NCBI RefSeq assembly: GCF_000732615.1
Contig: NZ_JPGL01000058.1
Location: 1-64,000 of the forward strand
DNA length: 64,000 nucleotides
Reading direction: 5' to 3'
DNA from: Burkholderia paludis
GTDB lineage: Bacteria; Pseudomonadota; Gammaproteobacteria; Burkholderiales; Burkholderiaceae
Positions 18,221 through 25,897 of this stretch are shown here, in pieces. The position numbers and the translations under genes were made by a program. Each line of letters begins with the position of its first letter. Position 1 is the first letter of the stretch. Under the pieces are notes generated by a model. It saw only the letters and a program-made list of their open reading frames with translations. It did not search any database and was not told the origin of the DNA.

Positions 18221-18988
18221 ATGTGGCAAGAAGAGCGATATCAGAGGATCCGACTTCTGCTATCGAAGATGCAGCGCGTTTCCACCGACCGGATCATGGC
18301 CGACCTGAACGTGTCGCGCGAAACCGTGCGCCGCGATCTCGTCGACCTCGAAGCGCTGGGCGAGCTGAAGCGCGTACACGGCGGCGCGGTGCAGGTGGGC
18401 GACGAAGCGCCGATCGCCGAACGCGCGCAGACGCACGTGAAGTCGAAGCTGGCGATCGCCCGGGCGGCCGCGCGGCTGGTCGCGGGCTCGCAGACGCTGT
18501 TCATCGACGCGGGCACGACCACGATGCTGCTGGCCGACGAACTGGCCAAGCTGTCGGGCCTCACGATCGTCACGAATTCGATCGACGTCGCGCTGAAGAT
18601 GCGGTCGAGCGACCCGGCGCACACGAGGAACGAGACGATCCTGCTCGGCGGGACGATCGGCGCCCGCGCGGCCGCGACCGTCGGCGACGGCACGGTCGCG
18701 GAAATCTTCCGCTACCGCGCCGATCTCGCGTTGCTGTCGCCGGTCGGCGTCGATTCCGTGCGCGGCGCGACCAACTTCGACCGGATGGAAACCGAAGTGG
18801 CGCGCGCGATGGTGAGCAACGCGGCGGAAGTCGCGATCCTCGCCGATTTCAGCAAGCTCGGCACGAACAGCCGGATCAGCTTCTGCGAGCCGGCGCGGAT
18901 CGGCACGCTCGTGACGGACCGGAAGGCGGAATCGGCCGACAGCTTCAAGCGTCTCAGGAAGGTCGTCGGGCGCGTCGTGCTGTCGTAG
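18221..18988 (+). CDS. DeoR-family transcriptional repressor
   Basis: 255 residues. The N-terminal DeoR HTH reads ERYQRIRLLLSKMQRVS then ETVRRDLVDLEALGELKRVHGGA. The C-terminal sugar-phosphate isomerase-like sensor contains LFIDAGTTTMLLAD and ILLGGTIG. Members usually sense phosphorylated sugars. It begins 44 bp after the MgtC-like gene and may be co-transcribed. No sugar operon lies nearby, so its target is unclear. Confidence 0.9.
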   Translation: MWQEERYQRIRLLLSKMQRVSTDRIMADLNVSRETVRRDLVDLEALGELKRVHGGAVQVGDEAPIAERAQTHVKSKLAIARAAARLVAGSQTLFIDAGTTTMLLADELAKLSGLTIVTNSIDVALKMRSSDPAHTRNETILLGGTIGARAAATVGDGTVAEIFRYRADLALLSPVGVDSVRGATNFDRMETEVARAMVSNAAEVAILADFSKLGTNSRISFCEPARIGTLVTDRKAESADSFKRLRKVVGRVVLS

Positions 18989-19057
18989 CGCGGGGCACGA
19001 TCGGCCGCCGTTATGCCGCGCATGCGGCAAGCATGCCGCCGGCCGTGGCGATCGCGG

Positions 19058-19081
19058 CGTAATATATCCGCCGATACGACG
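19058..19081. promoter_or_regulatory. Degenerate relative of the 24-bp palindrome
   Basis: Arms CGTAATAT and ATACGACG with the same 8-bp spacing, 38 bp before the molybdopterin-domain gene. Only about five of the eight arm positions pair, so this is a weak match. Confidence 0.25.
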
Positions 19082-19119
19082 CAGGCCCGCCCACCGGCAG
19101 GCCGTCACGGAGGCGGGCG

Positions 19120-19611
19120 ATGGATACGGAAAGGACGGCGGCGCCCTCGGCGCAACAGGCGGAGGCGGGCTCGATCGCGCTGACGGGCGCGTTCGTGCGG
19201 CCGATGACGGTGACGCTCGACGATCTGCGCCGGCACGCGAGCGCGACGGCCGAGCCGTTCGACCTGCGCTGCTTCACGACGAACCGCTTCATCCGCTCGG
19301 TCGCGCCGTATCGCGGCGCGCGGCTGAAGGACCTGCTCGACGCGGCCGGGCTGCGCAACGATACGCCGGGCGACTTCAAGCGCATGGTGTTCGTCGCGCA
19401 TGCGCACGACGGCTACGCGGTCACGTTTTCCTGGCATGAACTGTTCAACACGCCCGTCGGCGAACACGTGATCGTCGCGTTCGAATGCGGCGATACGCCG
19501 CTGTCGATCGACGACGGCGCGCCGCTGCTGTTCTCGGGCGCCGATCTCCTGCCCGCGCCGCGCCACGTGAAGCGGCTGGCCGGCATCGTCGCGCGCGTGC
19601 TCGAGGTCTGA
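19120..19611 (+). CDS. Small molybdopterin-binding-domain (sulfite-oxidase fold) protein
   Basis: 163 residues. It holds a single oxidoreductase molybdopterin-binding domain: LTGAFVRPMTVTLDDLR, FDLRCFTTNRFIRSVAPYRGARLKDLL, then FVAHAHDGYAVTFSWHELF. The family cysteine that ligates Mo may be the one in DLRCFTT. There is no signal peptide, unlike YedY-type reductases, so it may be cytoplasmic or a truncated/structural form. A ModE-like regulator follows after 76 bp, which supports a molybdenum link. Confidence 0.8.
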   Translation: MDTERTAAPSAQQAEAGSIALTGAFVRPMTVTLDDLRRHASATAEPFDLRCFTTNRFIRSVAPYRGARLKDLLDAAGLRNDTPGDFKRMVFVAHAHDGYAVTFSWHELFNTPVGEHVIVAFECGDTPLSIDDGAPLLFSGADLLPAPRHVKRLAGIVARVLEV

Positions 19612-19687
19612 GCGGGCGCCCGGCGCCGGCGTTTGCCGTGGCGGCCATCGTGTATGCTTGGCCGCATCGTTCAAAGGGCGGCACAAC

Positions 19688-20053
19688 ATGAAGACACCGG
19701 TACACCCCAAGCCTGAGGTGCGGTTCAGGATGCGGATCCAGCAGGCCGACACGATCGCGCTGGGCCCGGGCAAGGTTGCGCTGCTCGAAGCCGTGCGCGA
19801 GCACGGTTCGATTTCGGCGGCGGCGCGCAGCCTGCAGATGTCGTACCGGCGCGCGTGGCTGCTGATGGACGAACTGAACCGCTCGCTGAAATCGCCGGCG
19901 ATGGTGTCCGAACATGGCGGTCAGAGCGGCGGCGGCAGTGTGCTCACGCCGGTCGGCGAGGAGATCATCCGGCTCTATCGCGAGATCGAGGCGCGTGCTT
20001 ACGCGGCGTGCGCCGACGACATCACCGCGCTCACGAAGATGGTGCGGCGCTGA
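19688..20053 (+). CDS. ModE-like winged-helix regulator (DNA-binding domain only)
   Basis: 121 residues. The sequence GPGKVALLEAVREHGSISAAARSLQMSYRRAWLLMDELN is the ModE/LysR-type HTH. The C-terminal TOBE/Mop molybdate-binding domains of E. coli ModE are absent, so it either binds no molybdate or uses another sensor. Family members with this architecture are common next to molybdoenzyme genes. ATG 19688 was preferred over an open frame from 19658 because it matches the family N-terminus. It is a candidate binder of the local CGATATAT palindromes, whose half-site resembles ModE boxes; that is inference. Confidence 0.85.
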   Translation: MKTPVHPKPEVRFRMRIQQADTIALGPGKVALLEAVREHGSISAAARSLQMSYRRAWLLMDELNRSLKSPAMVSEHGGQSGGGSVLTPVGEEIIRLYREIEARAYAACADDITALTKMVRR

Positions 20054-20057
20054 AGGG

Positions 20058-20085
20058 GGCTCCGTGCGAACGCTCGCGCGGAGCC
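20058..20085. terminator. Strong hairpin after the ModE-like gene
   Basis: A 12-bp stem with one G-T wobble (20058-20069 with 20074-20085) and a 4-nt loop starts 5 bp after the stop codon. There is no U-tract, so termination efficiency is uncertain. It could serve both converging transcripts. Confidence 0.45.
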
Positions 20086-20169
20086 GGCTCCCGCTGACGA
20101 CCGGCCTGCACCGGCCCGCCGAGGGGCCGCGCAACGGCGAACGCGTCGCAGCGAATCGGGCCCTGGGCC

Positions 20170-21516
20170 CTAGCCGTGCCGCAGGCAGAAGCGCGGCGTG
20201 TCGCCCGCGGCGGCATCCGGCGTCATGACATTGCGCGCCTGCGCATCGAGCCGCCCGATCAGTTCGACGAAGCTGGCGACGCTGGCCGTCCGCAGCGGGT
20301 AGTACGCGATGTGGTGGCGTTCGCAGATGCGCTTGAGCTGGTTCATCGAATCGTGGTCGATGCAGTCGACCGGGAACACCACCATCTGCGCGCCCGGTAG
20401 CGCCGCGGCCAGCAGGCCCTTGCGATCCTCGATGCCGCCGTCGTGCAGCGTCACGTCGCCGCCCGCCGCTTCGACGATCCGCGTGATCGCGCGGTTCGAG
20501 CCCGGGCGCCCGCCGACGTACACCACGCGCATGCCCTGCAGGATCGACAGCGGATCGATCGCGCGTTCGGCCGGGCTCTCCGTCGACGCCTGCACCGCCT
20601 GTTCGATCGCGCTCGCTTCGGCGCGCAGCGTCTTCACCATCGTCGTCAGGTCGTCGAGCCGCGCGCGCATCGCGCGGGCGCTCGCCTGTTCCGCGACGAT
20701 CCGCTGCTCGGCCGCCTCGCGCCGGCTCGTGTGCAGCGCGAGCCGCTCGTCGCGCGCGGCCAGCGCCTCGCGCAGTTCGTGTACTTCGTCGCGCAATACG
20801 CTTTCAGCCGCCAACGGCTGCGCGTTCTGGCGCGCGGCGAGGGCGTCCCGCTCCTGCAGCGCCGCGTCGCGCTGCGCGCTCATCTCGTGCAGGCGCGCCT
20901 GCTGCCGTTCGATCTTCGCGTGCAGCGCCGCATTCTCTTCCTCCAGCGCGACGAGCCGCCGGATATCGGCGCGATTGGCCGCGCCGACCAGGTGCGACAG
21001 CATGTGCAGGTCGCCGAACGCGGCCTGGCGCACGCCCATCGTCGTGCGCGGATGCGTCATCAGCGCCCAGTAGGCGGGCGGAATGTCGCCGTTCTTCAGC
21101 GCGTCCTGCCACAGTGCGAGCAGCGCGTCGGCATCGTGTGCCTTGTCGAACAGTCGGATCGCGCCGGCGTAGCGCTCGTCGAGCGCCTTGTGCAACGCCT
21201 TGCCGCCGGCCGCGCCTTCGATCGCGAGTTCGACGGCCGCGTGGTGGATGTCGAGGTCGGTGGCGTGCTGGCGATCCAGGTCGGTGAATTTCGGCACGAG
21301 CTTGCGCAGTTCGTGCGTGGTCAGGCAGGTGCCGATGATCGAGCAGTGCAGGTGCGAATCGAGTTCGGACAGGCGCGCGCGGCGCTTCAGCTCGGCCTGT
21401 TGCGCGGCGGACGGCGCGCAGCATGCGTCGACCCGCGTGCCGGTCGACGCGGACGGATGACCGCCCGGCGACGAAAGATCCGCCGTGCGGGCCAGGCGAA
21501 AAGGCGGAGCGTGCAT
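20170..21516 (-). CDS. DUF2325-domain protein with central coiled coil
   Basis: 448 residues. An N-terminal domain carries HCSIIGTCLTTHELRKLVPKF, whose His/Cys pattern could bind metal. A coiled coil spans about residues 190-320 (repeated EEENAALHAKIERQQARL-type heptads). The C-terminal DUF2325 domain starts near residue 345 (MRVVYVGGRPGSNRAIT) and ends KRICERHHIAYYPLR. Such proteins recur in beta- and gammaproteobacteria without an established function. A degenerate copy of the 24-bp palindrome lies 52 bp upstream of the start. The unknown gene and motAB lie further upstream on the same strand. Confidence 0.8.
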   Translation of the reverse strand: MHAPPFRLARTADLSSPGGHPSASTGTRVDACCAPSAAQQAELKRRARLSELDSHLHCSIIGTCLTTHELRKLVPKFTDLDRQHATDLDIHHAAVELAIEGAAGGKALHKALDERYAGAIRLFDKAHDADALLALWQDALKNGDIPPAYWALMTHPRTTMGVRQAAFGDLHMLSHLVGAANRADIRRLVALEEENAALHAKIERQQARLHEMSAQRDAALQERDALAARQNAQPLAAESVLRDEVHELREALAARDERLALHTSRREAAEQRIVAEQASARAMRARLDDLTTMVKTLRAEASAIEQAVQASTESPAERAIDPLSILQGMRVVYVGGRPGSNRAITRIVEAAGGDVTLHDGGIEDRKGLLAAALPGAQMVVFPVDCIDHDSMNQLKRICERHHIAYYPLRTASVASFVELIGRLDAQARNVMTPDAAAGDTPRFCLRHG

Positions 21517-21568
21517 GTTGACCTCGATCCGGCGCGGTCGAGCCGGAGACGGATGCGCGAAAGATTCG

Positions 21569-21592
21569 CGAAATATACCACGGAATATAACG
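21569..21592. promoter_or_regulatory. 24-bp palindrome, copy 3 (degenerate)
   Basis: Arms CGAAATAT and ATATAACG with spacer ACCACGGA, 52 bp upstream of the DUF2325 gene. The right arm read on the minus strand is CGTTATAT, and the spacer shares ACGGA with copy 4. Confidence 0.55.
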
Positions 21593-21636
21593 CTCGAAAT
21601 TCCGGGGAAAGCGAGCAGCGGCGCGGGGCGGCGCGC

Positions 21637-22182
21637 TCAGCAGGGCACGGTCGCGCGCTCGGTGCGGGGCGGTGCGGACGGACCGGGCGCCGCCGGCGAA
21701 ACGGGGAGGGATGGCGGCGCGTGACGCGCCATCACGGATTCGACGCACAGCCCGACGAGCAGCACGTCGGCACGCTCCAGCGCGGCCACCGCGTCGCGCA
21801 TCGCGGCCGGGTCGTTGCTGAACGAATCGGAGAACACGTCGTCGCGGGTGCGTTCGAGGCGGCGCGCGTGCTCGATCGCCCGTTCGAGTTCGGGCAGGCG
21901 CGTGAAGCGGGCGGTGCGGGCCGCGTCTTCCAGCGTCGACAGCAGTTCGCGAAACCCCATGGCGGGCAGCGCGTCGTCCGGCGTGCCGTCGGCGTGCGCG
22001 GCCGGGAACATCCGGATGAAGCGCACGATGCTGCCGCGCAGCCGCCGGAACGCGTCGACGACATCCGTGACCTGCTGCGCGCGCGCGTCGCTCGACAGCG
22101 GCCTGAGCGCGCTGATCTTGCGCGCGAGCGGCTGTTCCCGTGCGGCGCGCTGCGGGGCGCGGTCCGTCGGCGTGCGGGGCAT
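21637..22182 (-). CDS. Hypothetical protein, helical, unknown family
   Basis: 181 residues; ATG 22182 follows a GGAG ribosome site. The protein is predicted mostly helical with a basic N-terminus, a central region (VVDAFRRLRGSIVRFIRMFP, then LPAMGFRELLSTLEDAARTARF) and a Pro/Ala-rich tail. No catalytic motif or signal peptide is visible. A perfect 24-bp palindrome lies 25 bp upstream, sharing its type with the DUF2325 gene 120 bp downstream, so the two probably respond to the same regulator. Confidence 0.65.
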   Translation of the reverse strand: MPRTPTDRAPQRAAREQPLARKISALRPLSSDARAQQVTDVVDAFRRLRGSIVRFIRMFPAAHADGTPDDALPAMGFRELLSTLEDAARTARFTRLPELERAIEHARRLERTRDDVFSDSFSNDPAAMRDAVAALERADVLLVGLCVESVMARHAPPSLPVSPAAPGPSAPPRTERATVPC

Positions 22183-22207
22183 GGTGAATCTCCGGAAGTG
22201 CAGGTGT

Positions 22208-22231
22208 CGATATATTCTACGGAATATATCG
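22208..22231. promoter_or_regulatory. 24-bp palindrome, copy 4 (perfect arms)
   Basis: CGATATAT and ATATATCG arms with spacer TCTACGGA, 25 bp upstream of the hypothetical gene start. It probably overlaps the core promoter, which favours repression. Confidence 0.7.
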
Positions 22232-22240
22232 GATGGGCAG

Positions 22241-22273
22241 AAAAACGGCGTCGTGCGCGAGACACGGCGCCGT
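22241..22273 (-). terminator. Rho-independent terminator after motB
   Basis: Read on the minus strand, a 9-bp stem with one wobble (22265-22273 with 22245-22253) is followed by TTTTT. The loop side reads GTGTCTCG, shared with the terminator at 25822-25856. It lies about 160 bp past the motB stop. Confidence 0.75.
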
Positions 22274-22429
22274 CGGCGGCCCGAACACTCTCGCGGGCCG
22301 GTCGATGTCGCGCCCGGCCGTTCCGAACGCGACCGTGAAGCGGCGGAGATGCGCAGTCGGGCGCGAGGATGTGCGCGGCGGCCGGACCCGTCGGACCCGT
22401 CCGGCCCGCTTGCGTGGCTGCGTTCGCGC

Positions 22430-23386
22430 CTAATGCGGCCGCGCGAGCGCCGCCGGCAGCACGGCGGCCCGGGCGCCGGCCGCTTCGTCCACGGTCGTCC
22501 TGCCGCCGTCCCGAAAGAACGCCTGCTCGGCGGCATTGTTCATCACGAGGATGCTGATGCGGCGATTGGTCGGCTCGTCCGCGACGTTCCGGTCGAGCGG
22601 CAGGACATCCGCGAGCCCGCGCACCTGGAGCAGCTTCTCTTCCCGCAATCCGCCGGCGACCAGCGCGCGCCGCGCGGCGTTCGCGCGATCGCTGGAGAGC
22701 TCCCAGTTCGAATAGCCGGCGGGGCCGTCGGGATACGGCGTCGAATCGGTATGCCCCGCGATCGACACGCGGTTTTCGACGTCGTCGAGTGCCGTACCGA
22801 TCTGGGTGAGGATGGCGGTGGCATACGCTTCGGGTTGCGAACTGCCCGACGCGAACATCGGGCGCTTGAGCGTATCGACGATCTCGATGCGCAAGCCCTC
22901 GTGCGTGATCGCGATCCGGATCTGGTCCTGGTACGCGCGCAATGACGGGCTGTGCGCAATCGCCGCGGTCAGCTTTTCCTTCAGGCGTTCGAGCTTTTGC
23001 GTATCGGCGATGCCGGCGAGTGCCGCGGGCGAACTGGCCGGCGCCGGTTGCGCGTTGGTGTCGATGGCCGGCGCCGGGTCCGACAGGTCGCGGCCGCCAC
23101 CTTGCACGACGCTCGGACGAGGCGCCTGTGCATCTTTGCCGCCGGACAGGAGCGTCGACAGCGGCGTGTTGAAGTAATCCTCGATCCCCTGCCTGTCGTA
23201 CTTCGAAACCGAGCCGAGGAGCCACATCAGCAGGAAGAACGCCATCATCGCCGTGACGAAGTCGGCGTAGGCGATTTTCCATGCGCCGCCGTGGTGGGCG
23301 TCGTGCTCCTCGCCTCGCTTGCGGCGCACGACGACGAGCGATGCCGGGACGGACTGCTTCGACGGGGTGGAGCGACTGTCGGCCAT
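22430..23386 (-). CDS. motB: Flagellar motor stator protein MotB
   Basis: 318 residues. One N-terminal membrane helix carries the proton-accepting aspartate in AYADFVTAMMAFFLLMWLLG, followed by the plug region and, from about residue 175, an OmpA-type peptidoglycan-binding domain with IAGHTDSTPYPDG and NRRISILVM. It anchors the stator to the cell wall. It starts 10 bp after motA on the same strand. No other flagellar gene is nearby, so this may be a separate or second stator set. Confidence 0.93.
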   Translation of the reverse strand: MADSRSTPSKQSVPASLVVVRRKRGEEHDAHHGGAWKIAYADFVTAMMAFFLLMWLLGSVSKYDRQGIEDYFNTPLSTLLSGGKDAQAPRPSVVQGGGRDLSDPAPAIDTNAQPAPASSPAALAGIADTQKLERLKEKLTAAIAHSPSLRAYQDQIRIAITHEGLRIEIVDTLKRPMFASGSSQPEAYATAILTQIGTALDDVENRVSIAGHTDSTPYPDGPAGYSNWELSSDRANAARRALVAGGLREEKLLQVRGLADVLPLDRNVADEPTNRRISILVMNNAAEQAFFRDGGRTTVDEAAGARAAVLPAALARPH

Positions 23387-23396
23387 GACGCCTCCG

Positions 23397-24266
23397 TTAC
23401 GCGGGCTTGGGCGACTTCGTTGCGCGGACGGCCTCGTCGAGCTCCTTGAAGCTCGGGCGATCGGCCGTGAACAGCACCTTGCGGCCGAATTCCACCGCCA
23501 CCGCCGGCGCGTAGCCGCTCATCGACGCGAGCAGCACGGCCTTCACGCACTGGAACGGCTTGGCCGCGGCGCGGCCCTTCGCATTGAGCAGATCCGCGAG
23601 CGGACCGATGAAGCCATACGCGAGCAGGATGCCGAGGAACGTGCCGACGAGCGCGCCGGCGATCATCTTGCCGAGCACGGCGGGCGGCGCGCCGACCGAG
23701 CCCATCGTATGCACGACGCCCATCACCGCGGCGACGATGCCGAACGCCGGCAGGCCGTCCGCCATCTTCTGGATCGCATTGGCCGCGACCGACGCCTCCG
23801 CATGGTGCGTATGCAGTTCTTCATCCATGAGGTCCTGCATCTCCAGCACGTTCACGTTGCCGCTCGACATCATCCGCAGATAGTCGACGATGAAGTCGAG
23901 CAGGTGATGATCCTCGAGCACATGCGAGTACTTCTGAAACAGCGGGCTTTGTTCGGGCGCGTCGACGTCGGCCTCGAGCGCCATCATGCCGTCCTTGCGC
24001 GCCTTCTGCAGCAGTTCGTACAGCAGCGCGATCAGTTCGACGTATTGCTGTTTCGTATAGCCGCCGCCCTTGAAGCAGGTGGGCAGGCTCTTGATCGTCT
24101 TCTTCAGCGTCGTGACCGGATTGCTGACGACGAACGCGCCCAGCGCGGCGCCGAAAATGCACAGCAGTTCGAACGGTTGCAGCAAGGCCGGCACATGGCC
24201 GCCTACGCCGACAAAGCTGCCGATCACCGACCCGATCACGACGATCCACCCGATGGCTACGAACAT
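23397..24266 (-). CDS. motA: Flagellar motor stator protein MotA
   Basis: 289 residues with four membrane helices. The first is FVAIGWIVVIGSVIGSFVG; the cytoplasmic loop holds KARKDGMMALEADVDAPEQS with the charged residues that contact FliG; helices 3-4 carry GLPAFGIVAAVMGVVHTMG and GKMIAGALVGTFLGILLAYGF. It forms the ion-conducting stator with MotB, whose gene follows after 10 bp. ATG 24266 matches the family start; the frame is open far upstream without coding character. Confidence 0.93.
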   Translation of the reverse strand: MFVAIGWIVVIGSVIGSFVGVGGHVPALLQPFELLCIFGAALGAFVVSNPVTTLKKTIKSLPTCFKGGGYTKQQYVELIALLYELLQKARKDGMMALEADVDAPEQSPLFQKYSHVLEDHHLLDFIVDYLRMMSSGNVNVLEMQDLMDEELHTHHAEASVAANAIQKMADGLPAFGIVAAVMGVVHTMGSVGAPPAVLGKMIAGALVGTFLGILLAYGFIGPLADLLNAKGRAAAKPFQCVKAVLLASMSGYAPAVAVEFGRKVLFTADRPSFKELDEAVRATKSPKPA

Positions 24267-24770
24267 GATTACCTCGTCCGCGACTTGCGCCGCTGCATGT
24301 GTTGTCGAAATGCGCGCGGGACGCCCGGTCGTCCCGCTCCATGCCCGCTCGGCCCCGGTTCGTCGCGCGCCGGATGCGGTTCGAGGCCTCCCGATGCGTC
24401 GCAACGCCATGGCCGTCGGCGGGTGTTGATGCAATAACGGCGATCGTCCGGACGACTGAACCCGTGATTCCGCGTATCGCGCGTGATTCACGGCCGGCAC
24501 ACGTTTGCGGGCGCCGATATGCGCGATTCTCTTGATCGAGGTCAAAAAGGGCACGGTCTTCGCGCGAGGCCCCGTATGGATGCGATCCGGAAACGGCGCG
24601 GCGAACGACGTCGCTGTCCCCAAATCGGGATCATGGCGGGATGCGGGGAGCGCGGCGCCGGTCGAACGGCCGGGGCCGCGTGCCGGCAGGGTTTTCATCA
24701 GGACATGCGGGGCGGCGTACGATCCATGATGGAGAACGCGCTGTCGCAGCCAACCGCAGGAGGGCGCACC
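24267..24770. other. 504-bp intergenic region between divergent motA and the patatin gene
   Basis: No gene supported. It must hold the motA promoter on the minus strand; I could not find a clear sigma-28 consensus. Near 24464-24493 is an imperfect dyad with CCGTGA/TCACGG ends. An FNR/Anr-like box lies at 24532-24545. Confidence 0.5.
24532..24545. promoter_or_regulatory. Candidate FNR/Anr-type box
   Basis: TTGATCGAGGTCAA matches TTGAT-N4-ATCAA with one mismatch. It is 225 bp upstream of the patatin gene. Function is inferred from consensus only. Confidence 0.3.
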
Positions 24771-25655
24771 GTGACGTCCGATTCCACTCCCTCGACCGCC
24801 TTCGTGTTTGCCGGCGGCGGCAGTCTTGGCGCGATCGAGGTCGGCATGCTCCGCGAGCTGGTCGCGAGCGGCGAACGGCCCGATTGCGTGGTCGGCGCGT
24901 CGGCGGGCGCGATCAATGCCGCCTATTTCGCCGGCCGGCCGGACGCGGACGGCGTCGCGATGCTCGCCGCGCTGTGGTGCAGGCTTCGCCGTCAGGACGT
25001 GATGCCGTTCTCGATGCGCAGCCTCGTCGCGATGCTGCTGCGCAACCGGCCCCATCTGGTCGAAGCCGATGCGCTGCGCCTGCTGCTGGAACAGAACCTG
25101 CCGTACCGGCGGATCGAGCAGGCCGCGTTGCCGCTCCACATCGTCGCAACCGACGTGCTGAACGGCCAGGAAGTCGTGCTGTCCGCGGGCCCCGTCGTGG
25201 ATGCCGTGCAGGCCAGCGCGGCCATTCCCGGCGTGTTTCCGTCGGTCAGCATCGGCGGCGTGGAACTCGTCGACGGCGGCGTCGCGAACAATACGCCGAT
25301 CTCCGTTGCGATCGCGCTCGGCGTCAAGCGGATCGTCGTGCTGCCGGCCGGGTTCGCCTGCGCGTTGCGCGTACCGCCGCGCAGCGCGATCGCGCATGCG
25401 ACGCACGCGCTCACGCTCGTGATCGCGCGGCAACTGGTGCGCGATCTGGAGCTGTATGCGGCGCGTGCGCAAATCCATGTCGTGCCGCCGCTCTGTCCGC
25501 TCGACGTATCGTCATACGATTACTCGCGGTGCGCGCAACTGATCGACCAGGCCGCGGAACGCACGCGCGCGTGGATCGATGCGGGCGGGCTCGCGCAGTG
25601 CGCGATTCCGGGCGGGCTGCGTGAGCACGATCATTCCGCGGCGTTGTCGCATTGA
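24771..25655 (+). CDS. Patatin-like phospholipase
   Basis: 294 residues from a GTG start. The oxyanion motif GGGSLG and the nucleophile Ser44 in GASAG are followed by the dyad aspartate in VDGGVANNTP, completing the Ser-Asp dyad of patatins. These enzymes hydrolyse acyl chains from phospholipids. GTG 24771 was chosen because AGGAGGG lies 7 bp upstream and the patatin fold begins nine residues later; an in-frame ATG at 24726 adds 15 unlikely residues. No signal peptide or C-terminal barrel, so it is probably cytoplasmic. Confidence 0.88.
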   Translation: MTSDSTPSTAFVFAGGGSLGAIEVGMLRELVASGERPDCVVGASAGAINAAYFAGRPDADGVAMLAALWCRLRRQDVMPFSMRSLVAMLLRNRPHLVEADALRLLLEQNLPYRRIEQAALPLHIVATDVLNGQEVVLSAGPVVDAVQASAAIPGVFPSVSIGGVELVDGGVANNTPISVAIALGVKRIVVLPAGFACALRVPPRSAIAHATHALTLVIARQLVRDLELYAARAQIHVVPPLCPLDVSSYDYSRCAQLIDQAAERTRAWIDAGGLAQCAIPGGLREHDHSAALSH

Positions 25656-25681
25656 GGGGTGTTCGAGCGTGTGCAAGCTTA

Positions 25682-25793
25682 CGAACGGCGAACGGCGAAC
25701 GGCGAACGGCGAACGGCGAACGCCAAACGCCAAACGCCAAACGCCAAACGCCAAACGCCAAACGCCAAACGCCAAACGCCAAACGCCAAACGC
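25682..25793. repeat. Tandem 7-bp repeat, 16 units
   Basis: Five copies of CGAACGG (25682-25716), one hybrid CGAACGC (25717-25723) and ten copies of CAAACGC (25724-25793), without a single interruption. The two unit types differ at two positions and change over at one point, so the array looks like two expansions of a related unit. It lies between the converging patatin and aldehyde dehydrogenase genes, 26 bp past the patatin stop. The pure array should be length-variable by slippage. Confidence 0.95.
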
Positions 25794-25821
25794 CAGGCTC
25801 GCCCCCCGGAAACCAATGAAG

Positions 25822-25856
25822 AAAAAAAACGGCGCCATGCACGAGACACGGCGCCG
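25822..25856 (-). terminator. Rho-independent terminator after the aldehyde dehydrogenase
   Basis: Read on the minus strand, CGGCGCC (25850-25856) pairs with GGCGCCG (25830-25836) and is followed by eight T. The loop carries GTGTCTCG as in the motB terminator. It ends transcription of the minus-strand group that includes the aldehyde dehydrogenase. Confidence 0.88.
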
Positions 25857-25897
25857 CGAACGGCCTGAACGGCCGCACTGGTCAGTCGATCAGTCCA

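Noticed and set aside
25682..25793. The heptamer array as a CRISPR or coding repeat
   Set aside because: Units are 7 bp with no spacers, and the translated frames (RQTPNAK repeats) have no start, ribosome site or conserved flank.
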